A program made the translations under genes and the position numbers. Shown in pieces: positions 25,116 through 32,970 of a DNA stretch of 64,000 nt (its first letter is position 1; every line of letters begins with the position of its first letter). Under the pieces are notes generated by a model. The model saw nothing but the letters and a program-made list of their open reading frames with translations, made no database searches and was not told the DNA's origin. The DNA is from Micromonospora sp. WMMD812 (GTDB taxonomy: Bacteria; Actinomycetota; Actinomycetes; Mycobacteriales; Micromonosporaceae): positions 2,502,001 through 2,566,000 of the forward strand of contig NZ_CP114904.1 of NCBI RefSeq assembly GCF_027497215.1, read 5' to 3'.

Positions 25116-25157
25116 CCGGCGCACCGGCCCATCGGTGCGCCGGTGCGCCGGTGCGCC
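25116..25157 (+). terminator. Terminator hairpin followed by three GGTGCGCC tandem repeats
   Basis: CCGGCGCACC (25116-25125) pairs perfectly with GGTGCGCCGG (25134-25143) across an 8-nt loop. The right arm is the first of three exact tandem copies of GGTGCGCC (25134-25157), so three alternative pairings of the stem are possible. It lies 25 bp after the hydrolase stop. Confidence 0.6.
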
Positions 25158-25305
25158 GGGTCACCTGCGGAGCGGGGACGCTCCGTGACGACAGCCTGAC
25201 ACCGCGCCAGCCGGCTCCACAGTCGACGGCGAGAAGTCGACCACCTCGCGGTTAGGGGGCGGAAGCAGGGGTACCGACCAGCCATCCGGCGCTCGAGGAG
25301 GAACC

Positions 25306-26523
25306 ATGCGCATCGCCCTGATCTCGGGACACGCCAGCCCGTTCGCGGTCCTCGGTGCCGAGGACGGCGGCGGGCAGAGCACGCACGTCGCCGAGCTGGC
25401 CGCCGCGCTCGTCGGCACGGGCCACGACGTACGCGTGTACACCCGCCGGGACTCCCCCACACTCGCCGACGCGGTCGGCACCGACGCGGGCTACCAGGTG
25501 CTGCACGTGCCGGCCGGCCCGGAACGGCGGGTGCCGACGGACGAGCTGCTGCCGCACCTGGGCGAATTCGGCCGGTGGCTGGCCGAGCAGTGGCGCGGCG
25601 GGAACTGGACCCCCGACGTGGCCCACGCGCACCACTGGACGAGCGGACTCTCCACCCTGCACGCCGGTCGACGGACCGGGGTGCCGGTGGTGCTGACGTA
25701 CCACTCGCTCGGTGCCGTGAAGCGGCGTCACCAGGGTGGCCGGGACATCGGCCCGCCGGGCCGGGTCGGCTACGAGCGGGCTCTGGGGCGCGCCGCCGAC
25801 CGGGTGGTCGTGCAGTGCCAGGACGAGATCGGCGAGCTGGTCCGGATGGGCGTGCCGCGCGGCCGGATGACGCTGGTCCCGGCCGGCGTCGACCGGGAGC
25901 TGTTCCGGCCGGACGGACCGGCCGTCCCACGCGACCCGGCCCGCCCCCGGATCCTCACCGTCGGCGCGCTGGTCGAGCGGAAGGGGTTCCAGGACGTGGT
26001 CCGGGCCCTGCCGGCGGTGCCGGACGCGGAGTGCGTGGTCGTCGGCGGGCCGGCGGCCGAGCTGCTGCCGGCCGACCCGTTCGCCCGGCGGTTGCGGGCG
26101 CTCGCCGAGTCGTGCGGGGTGGCCGACCGGCTGCGGCTGGTCGGCGGGGTGCCGCGGGCGGAGCTGAGCCGCTGGTACCGCTCGGCCGACGTGCTGGTCG
26201 CCGCGCCCTGGTACGAGCCGTTCGCGCTCACCCCGTTGGAGGGGATGGCCTGCGGCGTGCCGGTGGTCGGCACGAACGTCGGCGGGGTCGCCGACACGGT
26301 GGTGGACGGGCTCACCGGGGATCTCGTGCCGCCACGGGATCCGTGGGCGCTGGGCCGGGCGATCCGCCGGCTGCTGAGCGACCCGACCCGGCGGTTCGCC
26401 TACGCCACGGCGGCGTTGGACCGGATCCGCAGCAGCTACTCCTGGAAGCGGGCCGCCGAGCAGCTCAGCGCGGTCTACGCGTCGGTCGCCGCGGTCGGCC
26501 GGTCCGTTCCGGCGGTCGCCTGA
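25306..26523 (+). CDS. Glycosyltransferase family 4 protein
   Basis: A GT-B retaining glycosyltransferase of 405 residues. The N-terminal domain starts MRIALISGHASPF and has the GGGQSTHVAELAAAL glycine loop, then VAHAHHWTSGL and VVLTYHSLGAVKRRH. The C-terminal donor domain has VPAGVDRELFRP, ILTVGALVERKGFQDVVRAL and the signature PWYEPFALTPLEGMACGVPV, whose E-x7-E glutamates bind the nucleotide sugar. GTNVGGVADTVVDG follows. The fold resembles sucrose-phosphate/MshA-type enzymes. The start ATG follows GAGGAGGAACC. It is not in a glycan cluster; a soluble alpha/beta hydrolase gene follows after 50 bp. Acceptor unknown. Confidence 0.87.
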   Translation: MRIALISGHASPFAVLGAEDGGGQSTHVAELAAALVGTGHDVRVYTRRDSPTLADAVGTDAGYQVLHVPAGPERRVPTDELLPHLGEFGRWLAEQWRGGNWTPDVAHAHHWTSGLSTLHAGRRTGVPVVLTYHSLGAVKRRHQGGRDIGPPGRVGYERALGRAADRVVVQCQDEIGELVRMGVPRGRMTLVPAGVDRELFRPDGPAVPRDPARPRILTVGALVERKGFQDVVRALPAVPDAECVVVGGPAAELLPADPFARRLRALAESCGVADRLRLVGGVPRAELSRWYRSADVLVAAPWYEPFALTPLEGMACGVPVVGTNVGGVADTVVDGLTGDLVPPRDPWALGRAIRRLLSDPTRRFAYATAALDRIRSSYSWKRAAEQLSAVYASVAAVGRSVPAVA

Positions 26524-26573
26524 CCGCGTGAGGATGCTACCCGCCGGTAGCTTGCTGGCCGTAGGCTGAGCCG

Positions 26574-27434
26574 GTGAGCGCACCGGCGGAGTACACGCAG
26601 GAGTTCGTCGACGTCGACGGCGGGCGGCTCGGGATGCAGGTGTACCCGCAGCCGGACCAGCCGGACGCCCCCGTCGTCGTGGTCTGGCCGGCCATGGGCG
26701 TTCGCGCCCGGTACTACCGGCCGCTGGCCGCCGCGCTACGCGCGGCCGGGATGGCCGTGGTCGTCGCCGACCTGCGCGGCACCGGCGCGAGCACGCCCGC
26801 GCCGAGCCGCCGCTCCCGCCACGGCTACGCGGAGTTGGCCGGGGACGTGGGCGCCGCGCTGGAGGCGCTCAAGCCGCGCCTGGACGGGCGGGCCCGGCTG
26901 TTGCTCGGGCACTCCCTCGGCGGGCAGGCGGCCCTGCTGCACCTCGCGCTCCGGGGCGGGGACGCGGTGGACGGGCTGGCCCTCGTCGCCGTCGGCCTGC
27001 CCTACTGGCGCGCCTATCCCGGGCGACGGCGGTTCGGGGTGCTGCCGTACACCCAGGGGATCGCCGCCACCACGGCGCTGCTCGGCGTGTGGCCCGGCTG
27101 GGGCTTCGGCGGCCGACAGGCGCGCGGGGTCATCCGGGACTGGGCGTACAGCGCCCGGACCGGCCGGTTCCCGCAGCTGGACGAGGTGGACACCGAGGCC
27201 GCGGTGCGCCGGGTCCGCACACCCGTGCTCGCGATCAGCGTCGACGACGACCAGTACACGCCGCACGCCACGATGGACCACCTGTGCGCCAAGCTGGTCA
27301 GCGCACCGGTGGTCCGCGAGCGCTACACCGCCGCGGACGCCGGCGCCCCGCTCGACCACTTCACCTGGGTACGCGCCGCAGGGCCGCTGGCCGGCCGGGT
27401 GGCCGCCTTCGCCGCCGGACTGCCGCGACGCTAG
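26574..27434 (+). CDS. Alpha/beta hydrolase
   Basis: A 286-residue cytoplasmic hydrolase. VVVVWPAMGVRARYYRPLA provides the oxyanion loop, VVADLRGTGAS the second strand, and LLLGHSLGGQAALLHLAL the nucleophile elbow with the Ser in GHSLGG. The acid is probably in LAISVDDDQYTPH and the His in LDHFTWVR. Length fits esterase or lipase relatives. The GTG at 26574 begins MSAPAEYTQEF; the preceding CGTAGGCTGAGCC has TAGGCT as a possible -10, which would make the message nearly leaderless. Substrate not predictable. Confidence 0.83.
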   Translation: MSAPAEYTQEFVDVDGGRLGMQVYPQPDQPDAPVVVVWPAMGVRARYYRPLAAALRAAGMAVVVADLRGTGASTPAPSRRSRHGYAELAGDVGAALEALKPRLDGRARLLLGHSLGGQAALLHLALRGGDAVDGLALVAVGLPYWRAYPGRRRFGVLPYTQGIAATTALLGVWPGWGFGGRQARGVIRDWAYSARTGRFPQLDEVDTEAAVRRVRTPVLAISVDDDQYTPHATMDHLCAKLVSAPVVRERYTAADAGAPLDHFTWVRAAGPLAGRVAAFAAGLPRR

Positions 27435-27437
27435 CCC

Positions 27438-27608
27438 TCACTCCTCCGGCTCGAGCGGCACCATCTCGCCGTCGCGCTCCACCCGGACCTCGCCGTGATC
27501 CCGCCGCGGCGGCACCTCCGCGGTGGTCCGGTGGATGTCGTCGCCCGGATGCATCAGCACCGCGTCGGTCTCGGCGGTCTTCTCCCGGCTCTCCTCCGGC
27601 TGGGTCAT
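27438..27608 (-). CDS. Small acidic/charged conserved-type protein
   Basis: A 56-residue gene starting MTQPEESREKTAETDAVLMH and ending MVPLEPEE. It is preceded by a good SD (AAGGGGAG, 5 nt before the ATG), and codon third positions are strongly G/C. The product is highly charged with no TM or metal motif, and is probably disordered. The stop is 3 bp from the convergent hydrolase gene. Function unknown. Confidence 0.65.
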   Translation of the reverse strand: MTQPEESREKTAETDAVLMHPGDDIHRTTAEVPPRRDHGEVRVERDGEMVPLEPEE

Positions 27609-27709
27609 CGGGCTCCCCTTCCCTCGTCAGGTCGGTCTGCTCTACCCCGACAGGCCCGGACGACTCCTACCACCGGCCGAGCCCGGACGCCCCCCGCGCC
27701 CACTGGCGC

Positions 27710-27780
27710 GCGATCTTGCACTTTGCGCCCGGGCAAAGCAGGCATGAAGGGCGAACGAGGGGCCGACAGTGCAAGATCGC
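27710..27780. repeat. 71-nt inverted-repeat element with nested hairpin
   Basis: GCGATCTTGCACT (27710-27722) and AGTGCAAGATCGC (27768-27780) are a perfect 13-bp inverted repeat. Inside, CTTTGC (27721-27726) pairs with GCAAAG (27733-27738) in a second hairpin. The 11-mer GCGATCTTGCA also occurs in the tetR promoter (43399-43409, opposite strand). It resembles a small dispersed palindromic repeat; no protein frame is affected. Confidence 0.6.
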
Positions 27781-27901
27781 CGGAAGGGGGGCGGCGGTGT
27801 CCCGTCCGTCCCGCGACCGGAGGTCTCGGCGGGTCATCGACGGGGTTAGCCGCCCGGGCGGTGGGTAAGCCGCAGCGCCCGACACGGTGGAAGGGGTTCA
27901 G

Positions 27902-28681
27902 ATGTCCGAACGGCACAGCGCCCTGCGCTCGATGCACGACCTGGGCCTCGCGGCCTGGTTCGGTGGCTCGCTGATGGGAGCCCTCGGCGTCAACGGAGCG
28001 GCGGCGAAGATCAACGACGCGACCCAGCGGCTCCCGGTCGCCTCGGCGGGCTGGTCCCGGTGGACCCCGGTGAACGCGGCCGCCATCGGCGCGCACCTGG
28101 CCGGGGCGGTCGGTGAGCTGGTGACGGAGAGTCCCCGGGTGGCCGCCCAGGCGGGCGTGGCCCGGGCGAGCGCGGTCAAGACCGCGCTGACCGTGGGCGC
28201 CCTCGCGGTCACCGGGTACAGCCGCCTGCTCGGCATGCGACTGCAGCGGGCCGGTGGGCCGCCGGTGGACGGCATCACCGAGCCCAACCACCAGACCCCG
28301 GCCAAGGTGGCCGCCAACCAGCGGCAGATGAAGTTGCTGCAGTGGGCGGTGCCGGCGATGACCGGCGCCCTGGTCGTGGTGACCGCGTACATGGGTGAGC
28401 AGCAGAAACCCGGACAGGTGTGGCGCGGGATCATCGGCCGGGCCGGCGGGCTGGCGTCCACGCCGAAGGGGATCGCGAAGGTCGCCACGATGGGCAAGGT
28501 CGGGATGATGGGGAAGTCCGCGGGCATGGGCCGGATCCCGGGCATGGGGAAGATTTCCGGCATGGGCATGGGTCGGGGCAAGGGCAGGGCCATGGGCATG
28601 GGCATGGGCATGGGCGCGGGCATCCACAAGGCCGCGGGAATGATCGCGGCGAAGCGGCACATGGCGATGGCCGGCCGCTGA
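27902..28681 (+). CDS. Membrane protein with C-terminal Met-Gly repeat tail
   Basis: A 259-residue protein. The N-terminal two thirds (HDLGLAAWFGGSLMGALGVN, then hydrophobic segments near residues 45-60, 85-105 and 145-165) look like a small integral membrane domain. The last ~65 residues are built from GMG/GMGK units (MGKVGMMGKSAGMGRIPGMG and onward), partly encoded by four exact tandem ATGGGC hexamers at 28592-28615. Met-rich tails can bind copper(I) or silver, but this is inference. The ATG at 27902 follows AAGGGG. A strong terminator follows, so the gene is alone. I do not recognise the family. Confidence 0.8.
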   Translation: MSERHSALRSMHDLGLAAWFGGSLMGALGVNGAAAKINDATQRLPVASAGWSRWTPVNAAAIGAHLAGAVGELVTESPRVAAQAGVARASAVKTALTVGALAVTGYSRLLGMRLQRAGGPPVDGITEPNHQTPAKVAANQRQMKLLQWAVPAMTGALVVVTAYMGEQQKPGQVWRGIIGRAGGLASTPKGIAKVATMGKVGMMGKSAGMGRIPGMGKISGMGMGRGKGRAMGMGMGMGAGIHKAAGMIAAKRHMAMAGR

Positions 28682-28692
28682 CGGGCCGGCTC

Positions 28693-28731
28693 GGCCGGCA
28701 CCCCACCACCTCCTCGGGTGGGGTGCCGGCC
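28693..28731 (+). terminator. Strong hairpin terminator after the Met-rich protein gene
   Basis: Perfect 15-bp stem (GGCCGGCACCCCACC / GGTGGGGTGCCGGCC) with a 9-nt loop, 12 bp past the stop codon. Confidence 0.75.
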
Positions 28732-28838
28732 GTTCGTCTGCGCGCGCCCGGGCCGGGCCGGTCGGGTCCGCGCCGGCATGACCGGCGCGGTGGCGGGCAA
28801 TCAACTCCGGTACCGGCGGGCCGAGCAGCGAGGTGGTC

Positions 28839-29213
28839 ATGACGGGAAACAAGGGACGCGGCGGCGGACAGGCACCGCGCGATCCGGAGGTGCAGGTCCC
28901 GTGGGGCACCCGGGACGTGTACGACACCGAACCGCCCTTCGGCGTCGAAGAGGACTCGCCGATGGACGAGGGCAGCGAGGAGACCGCCGTGCCGGAGGGC
29001 CGGCGCGGTGAGCGCCGCGCCGGCGCGGCGTCCGGGCCGTCCGGGCCCGCGGGTCGGCACGGGTTCGGCCCGGTGGAGCCGAGCCGGCGGCCGGAGGCGG
29101 GACCGGGCGCGCCACCGGACCCGGCGCCGTCCGGCCGCACCTTCCCGGACGACGTGGATGTCGACGAGCGCGTGCAGGACGCCTTCCGGGCCCGGGGGCG
29201 CCGTACCGCCTGA
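28839..29213 (+). CDS. Small disordered hypothetical protein
   Basis: A 124-residue hydrophilic product: MTGNKGRGGGQAPRDPEVQV, VPWGTRDVYDTEPPFGVEED, then a Gly/Pro/Arg-rich linker and an acidic end (FPDDVDVDERVQDAFRARGR). It has no TM, signal or catalytic motif and is probably intrinsically disordered. AGGTGG precedes the ATG at 28839 by 4 nt; GTG 28833 is in frame but lies in that SD. Function unknown. Confidence 0.6.
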   Translation: MTGNKGRGGGQAPRDPEVQVPWGTRDVYDTEPPFGVEEDSPMDEGSEETAVPEGRRGERRAGAASGPSGPAGRHGFGPVEPSRRPEAGPGAPPDPAPSGRTFPDDVDVDERVQDAFRARGRRTA

Positions 29214-29292
29214 CGGCCTGGACTGACGGCGGTGGCCGGCGCGGGCGGCGGCAGGTTGGGAGATACGCCGACGGGGTGGTTTGGCACCTGCC

Positions 29293-29318
29293 GGCATGGG
29301 CACGTGTGTGCCCATGCC
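29293..29318 (+). promoter_or_regulatory. Perfect palindrome over the P450 start codons
   Basis: GGCATGGGCAC (29293-29303), a 4-nt loop GTGT and GTGCCCATGCC (29308-29318). Both candidate ATGs of the P450 gene (29296 and 29314) lie in the arms. It could be a repressor operator or an mRNA hairpin hiding the start. Confidence 0.45.
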
Positions 29319-30555
29319 GTCCCGTCACGCCGTGCGTCTCGACAGCACCCTCGCCCTGGCCCTAGAGGGCTTCGGTTGGCTGCCCAACCGGCTGCGCCGC
29401 TGCGACGCCGACGCGCTGCCGACCCGGCTGCTGGGGCAGCGCACGGTGGCGCTGCACGGGCCGGAGGCGGCCCGCTTCTTCTACGACGAGCGGCACATCC
29501 ACCGACACGGCGCGATTCCCGGGCCGGTGCAGAGCACGCTGTTCGGGCACCGCGCGGTGCACAGCCTCGACGGCGAGGCACACCGGGTCCGCAAGGCCCT
29601 GCTGGTGGCGCTGTTGACGGACGGGGACGTCGACGGCCTCGTCGGACGGGTCGCGACGACCTGGGACGCCGCCGCACGGGACTGGGCCGCGCGTGGGCCG
29701 GTGGTGCTCTTCGACGAGGTGAGCGGTGTGCTGACCCGCGCGGTCCACGACTGGACCGGAATCCCGCTCACCGACGACCAGGTGCCGGCCGTCGCCGCCG
29801 ACCTGGTGGCCATGGTGGACGGTTTCGCGACCGGCGGGCCCCGGCACTGGCGGGCGCGGCGGGCCCGGACCCGTCGGGAGAACTGGCTGGCCGGCCTCGT
29901 CGAGCGGGTACGCCGGGGCGAGGCGACGGTGCCGGCGCACTGCGCGGTGCGGGCGGTGGCGGCCCATCGGGACGCCGACGGCTCGCCGCTGGACCCCTGC
30001 ACCGCCGCGGTCGAACTGCTCAACATCGTCCGGCCGGCCGTGGCGGTCACCTGGTTCGTCGCCTTCGCCGGGCACGCCCTGCACCGCTGGCCGGAACACC
30101 GGGACCGGCTCCGGGCCAGCGATCCGGCCTTCGCCGAGGCGTACGCGCACGAGGTCCGCAGGTTCTACCCGTTCGCGCCGTTCGTGGGCGGGCGGGCGGT
30201 GGCCGACCTGGAGTGGGCCGGGGTGCGGATCCCGGCCGGGGCGATGGTGCTGCTCGACCTCTACGGCCAGAACCACGATCCCCGGCTCTGGCCGGACCCG
30301 TACCGCTTCGACCCCGACCGGTTCGTCGGCCGGCGGATCGGTCCGTTCGAGCTAGTGCCGCAGGGCGGCGGCGATCCACGGAGCGGGCACCGCTGCCCGG
30401 GCGAGATGATCACCGTGGCGCTGCTCCGCGACCTCGTCGTGCGGCTGGCCCGGCTGGACTACCGCCTGCCCGCGCAGGACCTGCGGATCACGCTGCGCCG
30501 CATCCCCACCCGGCCGCGCAGCGGCGTCATCATCGACGTACGCCGAACGGCCTGA
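29314..30555 (+). CDS. CYP152-family cytochrome P450 peroxygenase (fatty-acid hydroxylase/decarboxylase)
   Basis: The 413 residues align by eye with P450-BSbeta, P450-SPalpha and OleT. These use H2O2 to hydroxylate or decarboxylate fatty acids and need no redox partner. Seen here are LLGQRTVALHGPEAARFFYD, TLFGHRAVHSLDGEAHRVRK, and NIVRPAVAV, where Arg240-Pro241 replace the usual acid-alcohol pair and the Arg binds the fatty-acid carboxylate. EVRRFYPFAPFVGG is the ExxR helix, and GGGDPRSGHRCPGE carries haem ligand Cys361. His83 sits where OleT has His85. The start is uncertain between ATG 29296 and 29314, neither with a good SD. The gene stands alone. Confidence 0.88.
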   Translation: MPSRHAVRLDSTLALALEGFGWLPNRLRRCDADALPTRLLGQRTVALHGPEAARFFYDERHIHRHGAIPGPVQSTLFGHRAVHSLDGEAHRVRKALLVALLTDGDVDGLVGRVATTWDAAARDWAARGPVVLFDEVSGVLTRAVHDWTGIPLTDDQVPAVAADLVAMVDGFATGGPRHWRARRARTRRENWLAGLVERVRRGEATVPAHCAVRAVAAHRDADGSPLDPCTAAVELLNIVRPAVAVTWFVAFAGHALHRWPEHRDRLRASDPAFAEAYAHEVRRFYPFAPFVGGRAVADLEWAGVRIPAGAMVLLDLYGQNHDPRLWPDPYRFDPDRFVGRRIGPFELVPQGGGDPRSGHRCPGEMITVALLRDLVVRLARLDYRLPAQDLRITLRRIPTRPRSGVIIDVRRTA

Positions 30556-30571
30556 CCGTGGACGGCGACGG

Positions 30572-31480
30572 TCAGCTCGGGGCACCCGCCGCCGCGGGGC
30601 GGTCGTGCCCGACGGCGGCCAGCCGGCCGGACAGCCGCTCGGCGTCCCGCTGGGCCTGGCCCGCGCAGCAGTTGTTGAACAGCACGTGCAGCTCGGCGGC
30701 CTGGCCGGACAGCTCGGTCAGCAGCTCGGACCAGTGGTCCAGCTCCCGATCGCCGTAGGCGTAGCGGAACCGCTCCTGCTTGTCGCCGGTCTCCCAGGCG
30801 TCGCTGTGCCCGTGGAAGCGGACCACCGCCGGCTCCGCGGTGGCGATGAGGACCGGCGGAACCGAGGACGGGTGCCCCTGCGGCATGTCGACGCAGACCA
30901 GGCTCAGGTCGTGGGCACGCAGGAAATCCAGCGTGTCCAGGGCGGCCCGGCCGTCGAACCACGACGCGTGCCGCAGCTCCACGCCGACCCGCCAGGGGCG
31001 GCAGCGCTCGGCGAGTTCCGCGACGCGCCGCTCGGCGGCGGCGCCGCGGACCAGCCACGGCGGGAACTGGAGCAGGACCGCGCCGAGCTTGCCGGCCGCC
31101 CCGAGCGGGTCCAGCGCCGCCCGGAACCGGGCCCACAGCTCGTCGTACGCCGCGGCGGGCAGGTCCCGGCGGCGGATCCGGCTCGGGCCGGCGGCGGGCC
31201 GCAGGTCCCGCGGGAGCGCGGCGACCGGGGTCGGGTGACCGGTGAAGAGGCTGAACGCCTTGACGTCGAAGGTGAACTCCGCCGGGGTCGCGTCGACCCA
31301 GCCCTGGGTCGTCTCCGGCGCCGGCACCGCGTAGTACGACGTGTCCACCTCCACCAGCGGGAAGTGCTCGGCGTACCAGCGCAGTCGGCCGGCCGGCGTG
31401 TTGGCCGACCGGGGGTACCAGCCCGAGCGCAGCAGCGACTGGTCGGCCCAGGACGACGTGCCCACCCGAATCACACCCAT
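30572..31480 (-). CDS. DUF72 (YecE-type) protein
   Basis: A 302-residue TIM-barrel-like DUF72 protein. MGVIRVGTSSWADQSLL is the typical start (GTSSW), followed by VEVDTSYYAVPAPETTQGWV, FTFDVKAFSLFTGH, AVLLQFPPWL, VGVELRHASWF, VVRFHGHSDAW and LHVLFNNCCAGQAQ, in the family order. No enzymatic activity is firmly established for DUF72. The ATG at 31480 was chosen because the conserved strand starts there; a further Met 12 codons upstream is less likely. It is convergent with the P450 gene and divergent from the DinB-like gene. Confidence 0.87.
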   Translation of the reverse strand: MGVIRVGTSSWADQSLLRSGWYPRSANTPAGRLRWYAEHFPLVEVDTSYYAVPAPETTQGWVDATPAEFTFDVKAFSLFTGHPTPVAALPRDLRPAAGPSRIRRRDLPAAAYDELWARFRAALDPLGAAGKLGAVLLQFPPWLVRGAAAERRVAELAERCRPWRVGVELRHASWFDGRAALDTLDFLRAHDLSLVCVDMPQGHPSSVPPVLIATAEPAVVRFHGHSDAWETGDKQERFRYAYGDRELDHWSELLTELSGQAAELHVLFNNCCAGQAQRDAERLSGRLAAVGHDRPAAAGAPS

Positions 31481-31596
31481 GTCATTCAGTTCACCCCGCT
31501 CCACCCGAATCGGCAACCGCTGGTGCGGGCGGCACGGAAATGTCGGTGGCCGGGCCTACGGTGTCCCTGACCGACAGCGAGCGAAGGGGCGGCGTC

Positions 31597-32103
31597 ATGA
31601 CCATCTCCCAGCAGGTCACCACCGGCGAGCGCGCCGACCTGGTGCAGTCGCTCCGCCGACACCGGGGCTTCCTGCGCCAGACGGTCGACGGGATCTCCGA
31701 CGAGCAGGCCGCCAACCGCACCACCGTCAGCGAGCTCTGTCTCGGTGGGTTGATCAAGCATGTGGCGCTGACCGAGGCGAGCTGGATGCGGTTCGCGGTC
31801 GGCGGCGCCGACGCGATGCAGAGCGAGCCGGTCGACTGGGTCGGCCAGTTCCGGATGCTGGAGGGCGAGACCCTGGCCGGGCTCCTCGACGAATACGCCG
31901 GGGTCGCCGCGCGGACGGATGAGTTGATCGCCACGCTCGACCTCGACGCCGCGCACCCGTTGCCGGTGGCCCCGTGGTTCGACCCGGGCGTGAGCTGGTC
32001 GGTCCGACGAGTGGTGCTGCACGTCATCGCCGAGACCTCCCAGCACGCCGGGCACGCCGACATCCTGCGTGAGGCGGTCGACGGCACCAAGACGATGGGC
32101 TGA
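31597..32103 (+). CDS. DinB/DUF664-family protein (mycothiol-dependent-type)
   Basis: A 168-residue four-helix bundle protein: DLVQSLRRHRGFLRQTVDGI, LCLGGLIKHVALTEASWMRF (His of helix 2) and VLHVIAETSQHAGHADILRE (HxxxxxxHxGH metal-type set near the C-terminus). Relatives in actinobacteria bind a metal and are often mycothiol-dependent S-transferases. The ATG at 31597 follows GCGAAGGGGC; the frame extends upstream but without an SD. Substrate unknown. Confidence 0.85.
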   Translation: MTISQQVTTGERADLVQSLRRHRGFLRQTVDGISDEQAANRTTVSELCLGGLIKHVALTEASWMRFAVGGADAMQSEPVDWVGQFRMLEGETLAGLLDEYAGVAARTDELIATLDLDAAHPLPVAPWFDPGVSWSVRRVVLHVIAETSQHAGHADILREAVDGTKTMG

Positions 32104-32183
32104 GGGCCTGTCGCCGCTCCCGGTCCGGGTTCCGGGCGGCGCGATGTGACGTCCCTCCGGCGCGTTGCGCTGAGGGACACGAG

Positions 32184-32939
32184 ATGAACGCACCGGGGAT
32201 GGACCAGGAGACCGTCGAGCGCATGCTCAGTGGTCCCGTCGTCGACGCGGGGTACGGGCCGCACCCGCTCGACCTGCTGCTGGCGGCCGTGCGCGCCGCG
32301 CCGCTTCCCGGTGAGCTCGACGGCGAACACGCCGCCGTGCAGGCGTTCCGTCGCGCCCTGGCCGAGCCGGCCGGCGCGCCGGCCCGTCCCCGACCCACCG
32401 TGACCACCATCGGGGTGCGGGCCGCCCTGGCCGCGCTCGCCGTCGCCGCCACCGGCGGGGTGGCGCTGGCCGCCACCACCGGCACGCCGCAAGGGCCGGC
32501 CGGCACCACCCCCGCCCCCGCACCGTCCACCCCGGCTGTCGAGGCGGCGCCGAGCGGCCCGGGTCGGGGGTCGACGCCCGTACCGGGCACCGAGACCAGA
32601 CCGACTCCCGGCCCCTCGCTGACCGGCCTCTGTCGGGCGTACCGGGCCCAGGTCGGCGACAACCCCGGCAAGGCGCGGGAAAATCCGGCCTTCGCCGCCC
32701 TGATCACCGCCGCTGGCGGGCGGGAGCTGGTGCCCGACTACTGCGACCGGCTGCTGACCGACGAGCGGACGCGCGGCACCTCCGCCGGCCGGCCGGCGCA
32801 CCCGACCCGGCCGACGGCCCCGCCCACCGCGCCGCCCGGCCGTCCCGCCGACCCCGGCGGCGCGGGGCAGGACCCGCCGACCGGCGGCGGCAGGGCCGGC
32901 GAGAAGAAGCCCGCCGCCGGGGGCCTTTCGGGCGACTGA
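32184..32939 (+). CDS. Membrane-anchored hypothetical protein with extracytoplasmic Pro-rich segments
   Basis: A 251-residue protein. A cytoplasmic part (MNAPGMDQETVERMLSGPVV, then LDLLLAAVRAAPLPGELDGE) resembles the short N-terminal segments of actinobacterial anti-sigma-like proteins. One TM lies at ~75-92 (ALAALAVAATGGVALAATTG). A Pro/Thr-rich linker, a small domain (LCRAYRAQVGDNPGKARENP, FAALITAAGGRELVPDYCDR) and a second Pro-rich tail follow. The layout resembles the RsdA-like protein at 61457, but no sigma-factor gene is next to it. It could be a signalling or wall-associated protein. Function not assigned. Confidence 0.72.
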   Translation: MNAPGMDQETVERMLSGPVVDAGYGPHPLDLLLAAVRAAPLPGELDGEHAAVQAFRRALAEPAGAPARPRPTVTTIGVRAALAALAVAATGGVALAATTGTPQGPAGTTPAPAPSTPAVEAAPSGPGRGSTPVPGTETRPTPGPSLTGLCRAYRAQVGDNPGKARENPAFAALITAAGGRELVPDYCDRLLTDERTRGTSAGRPAHPTRPTAPPTAPPGRPADPGGAGQDPPTGGGRAGEKKPAAGGLSGD

Positions 32940-32970
32940 CCGGGCGGGCGCGGGCTGGTAGCTTGCCCCG

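Noticed and set aside
25134..25157. Tandem GGTGCGCC units as a CRISPR or larger repeat array
   Set aside because: Only three 8-bp units without spacers.
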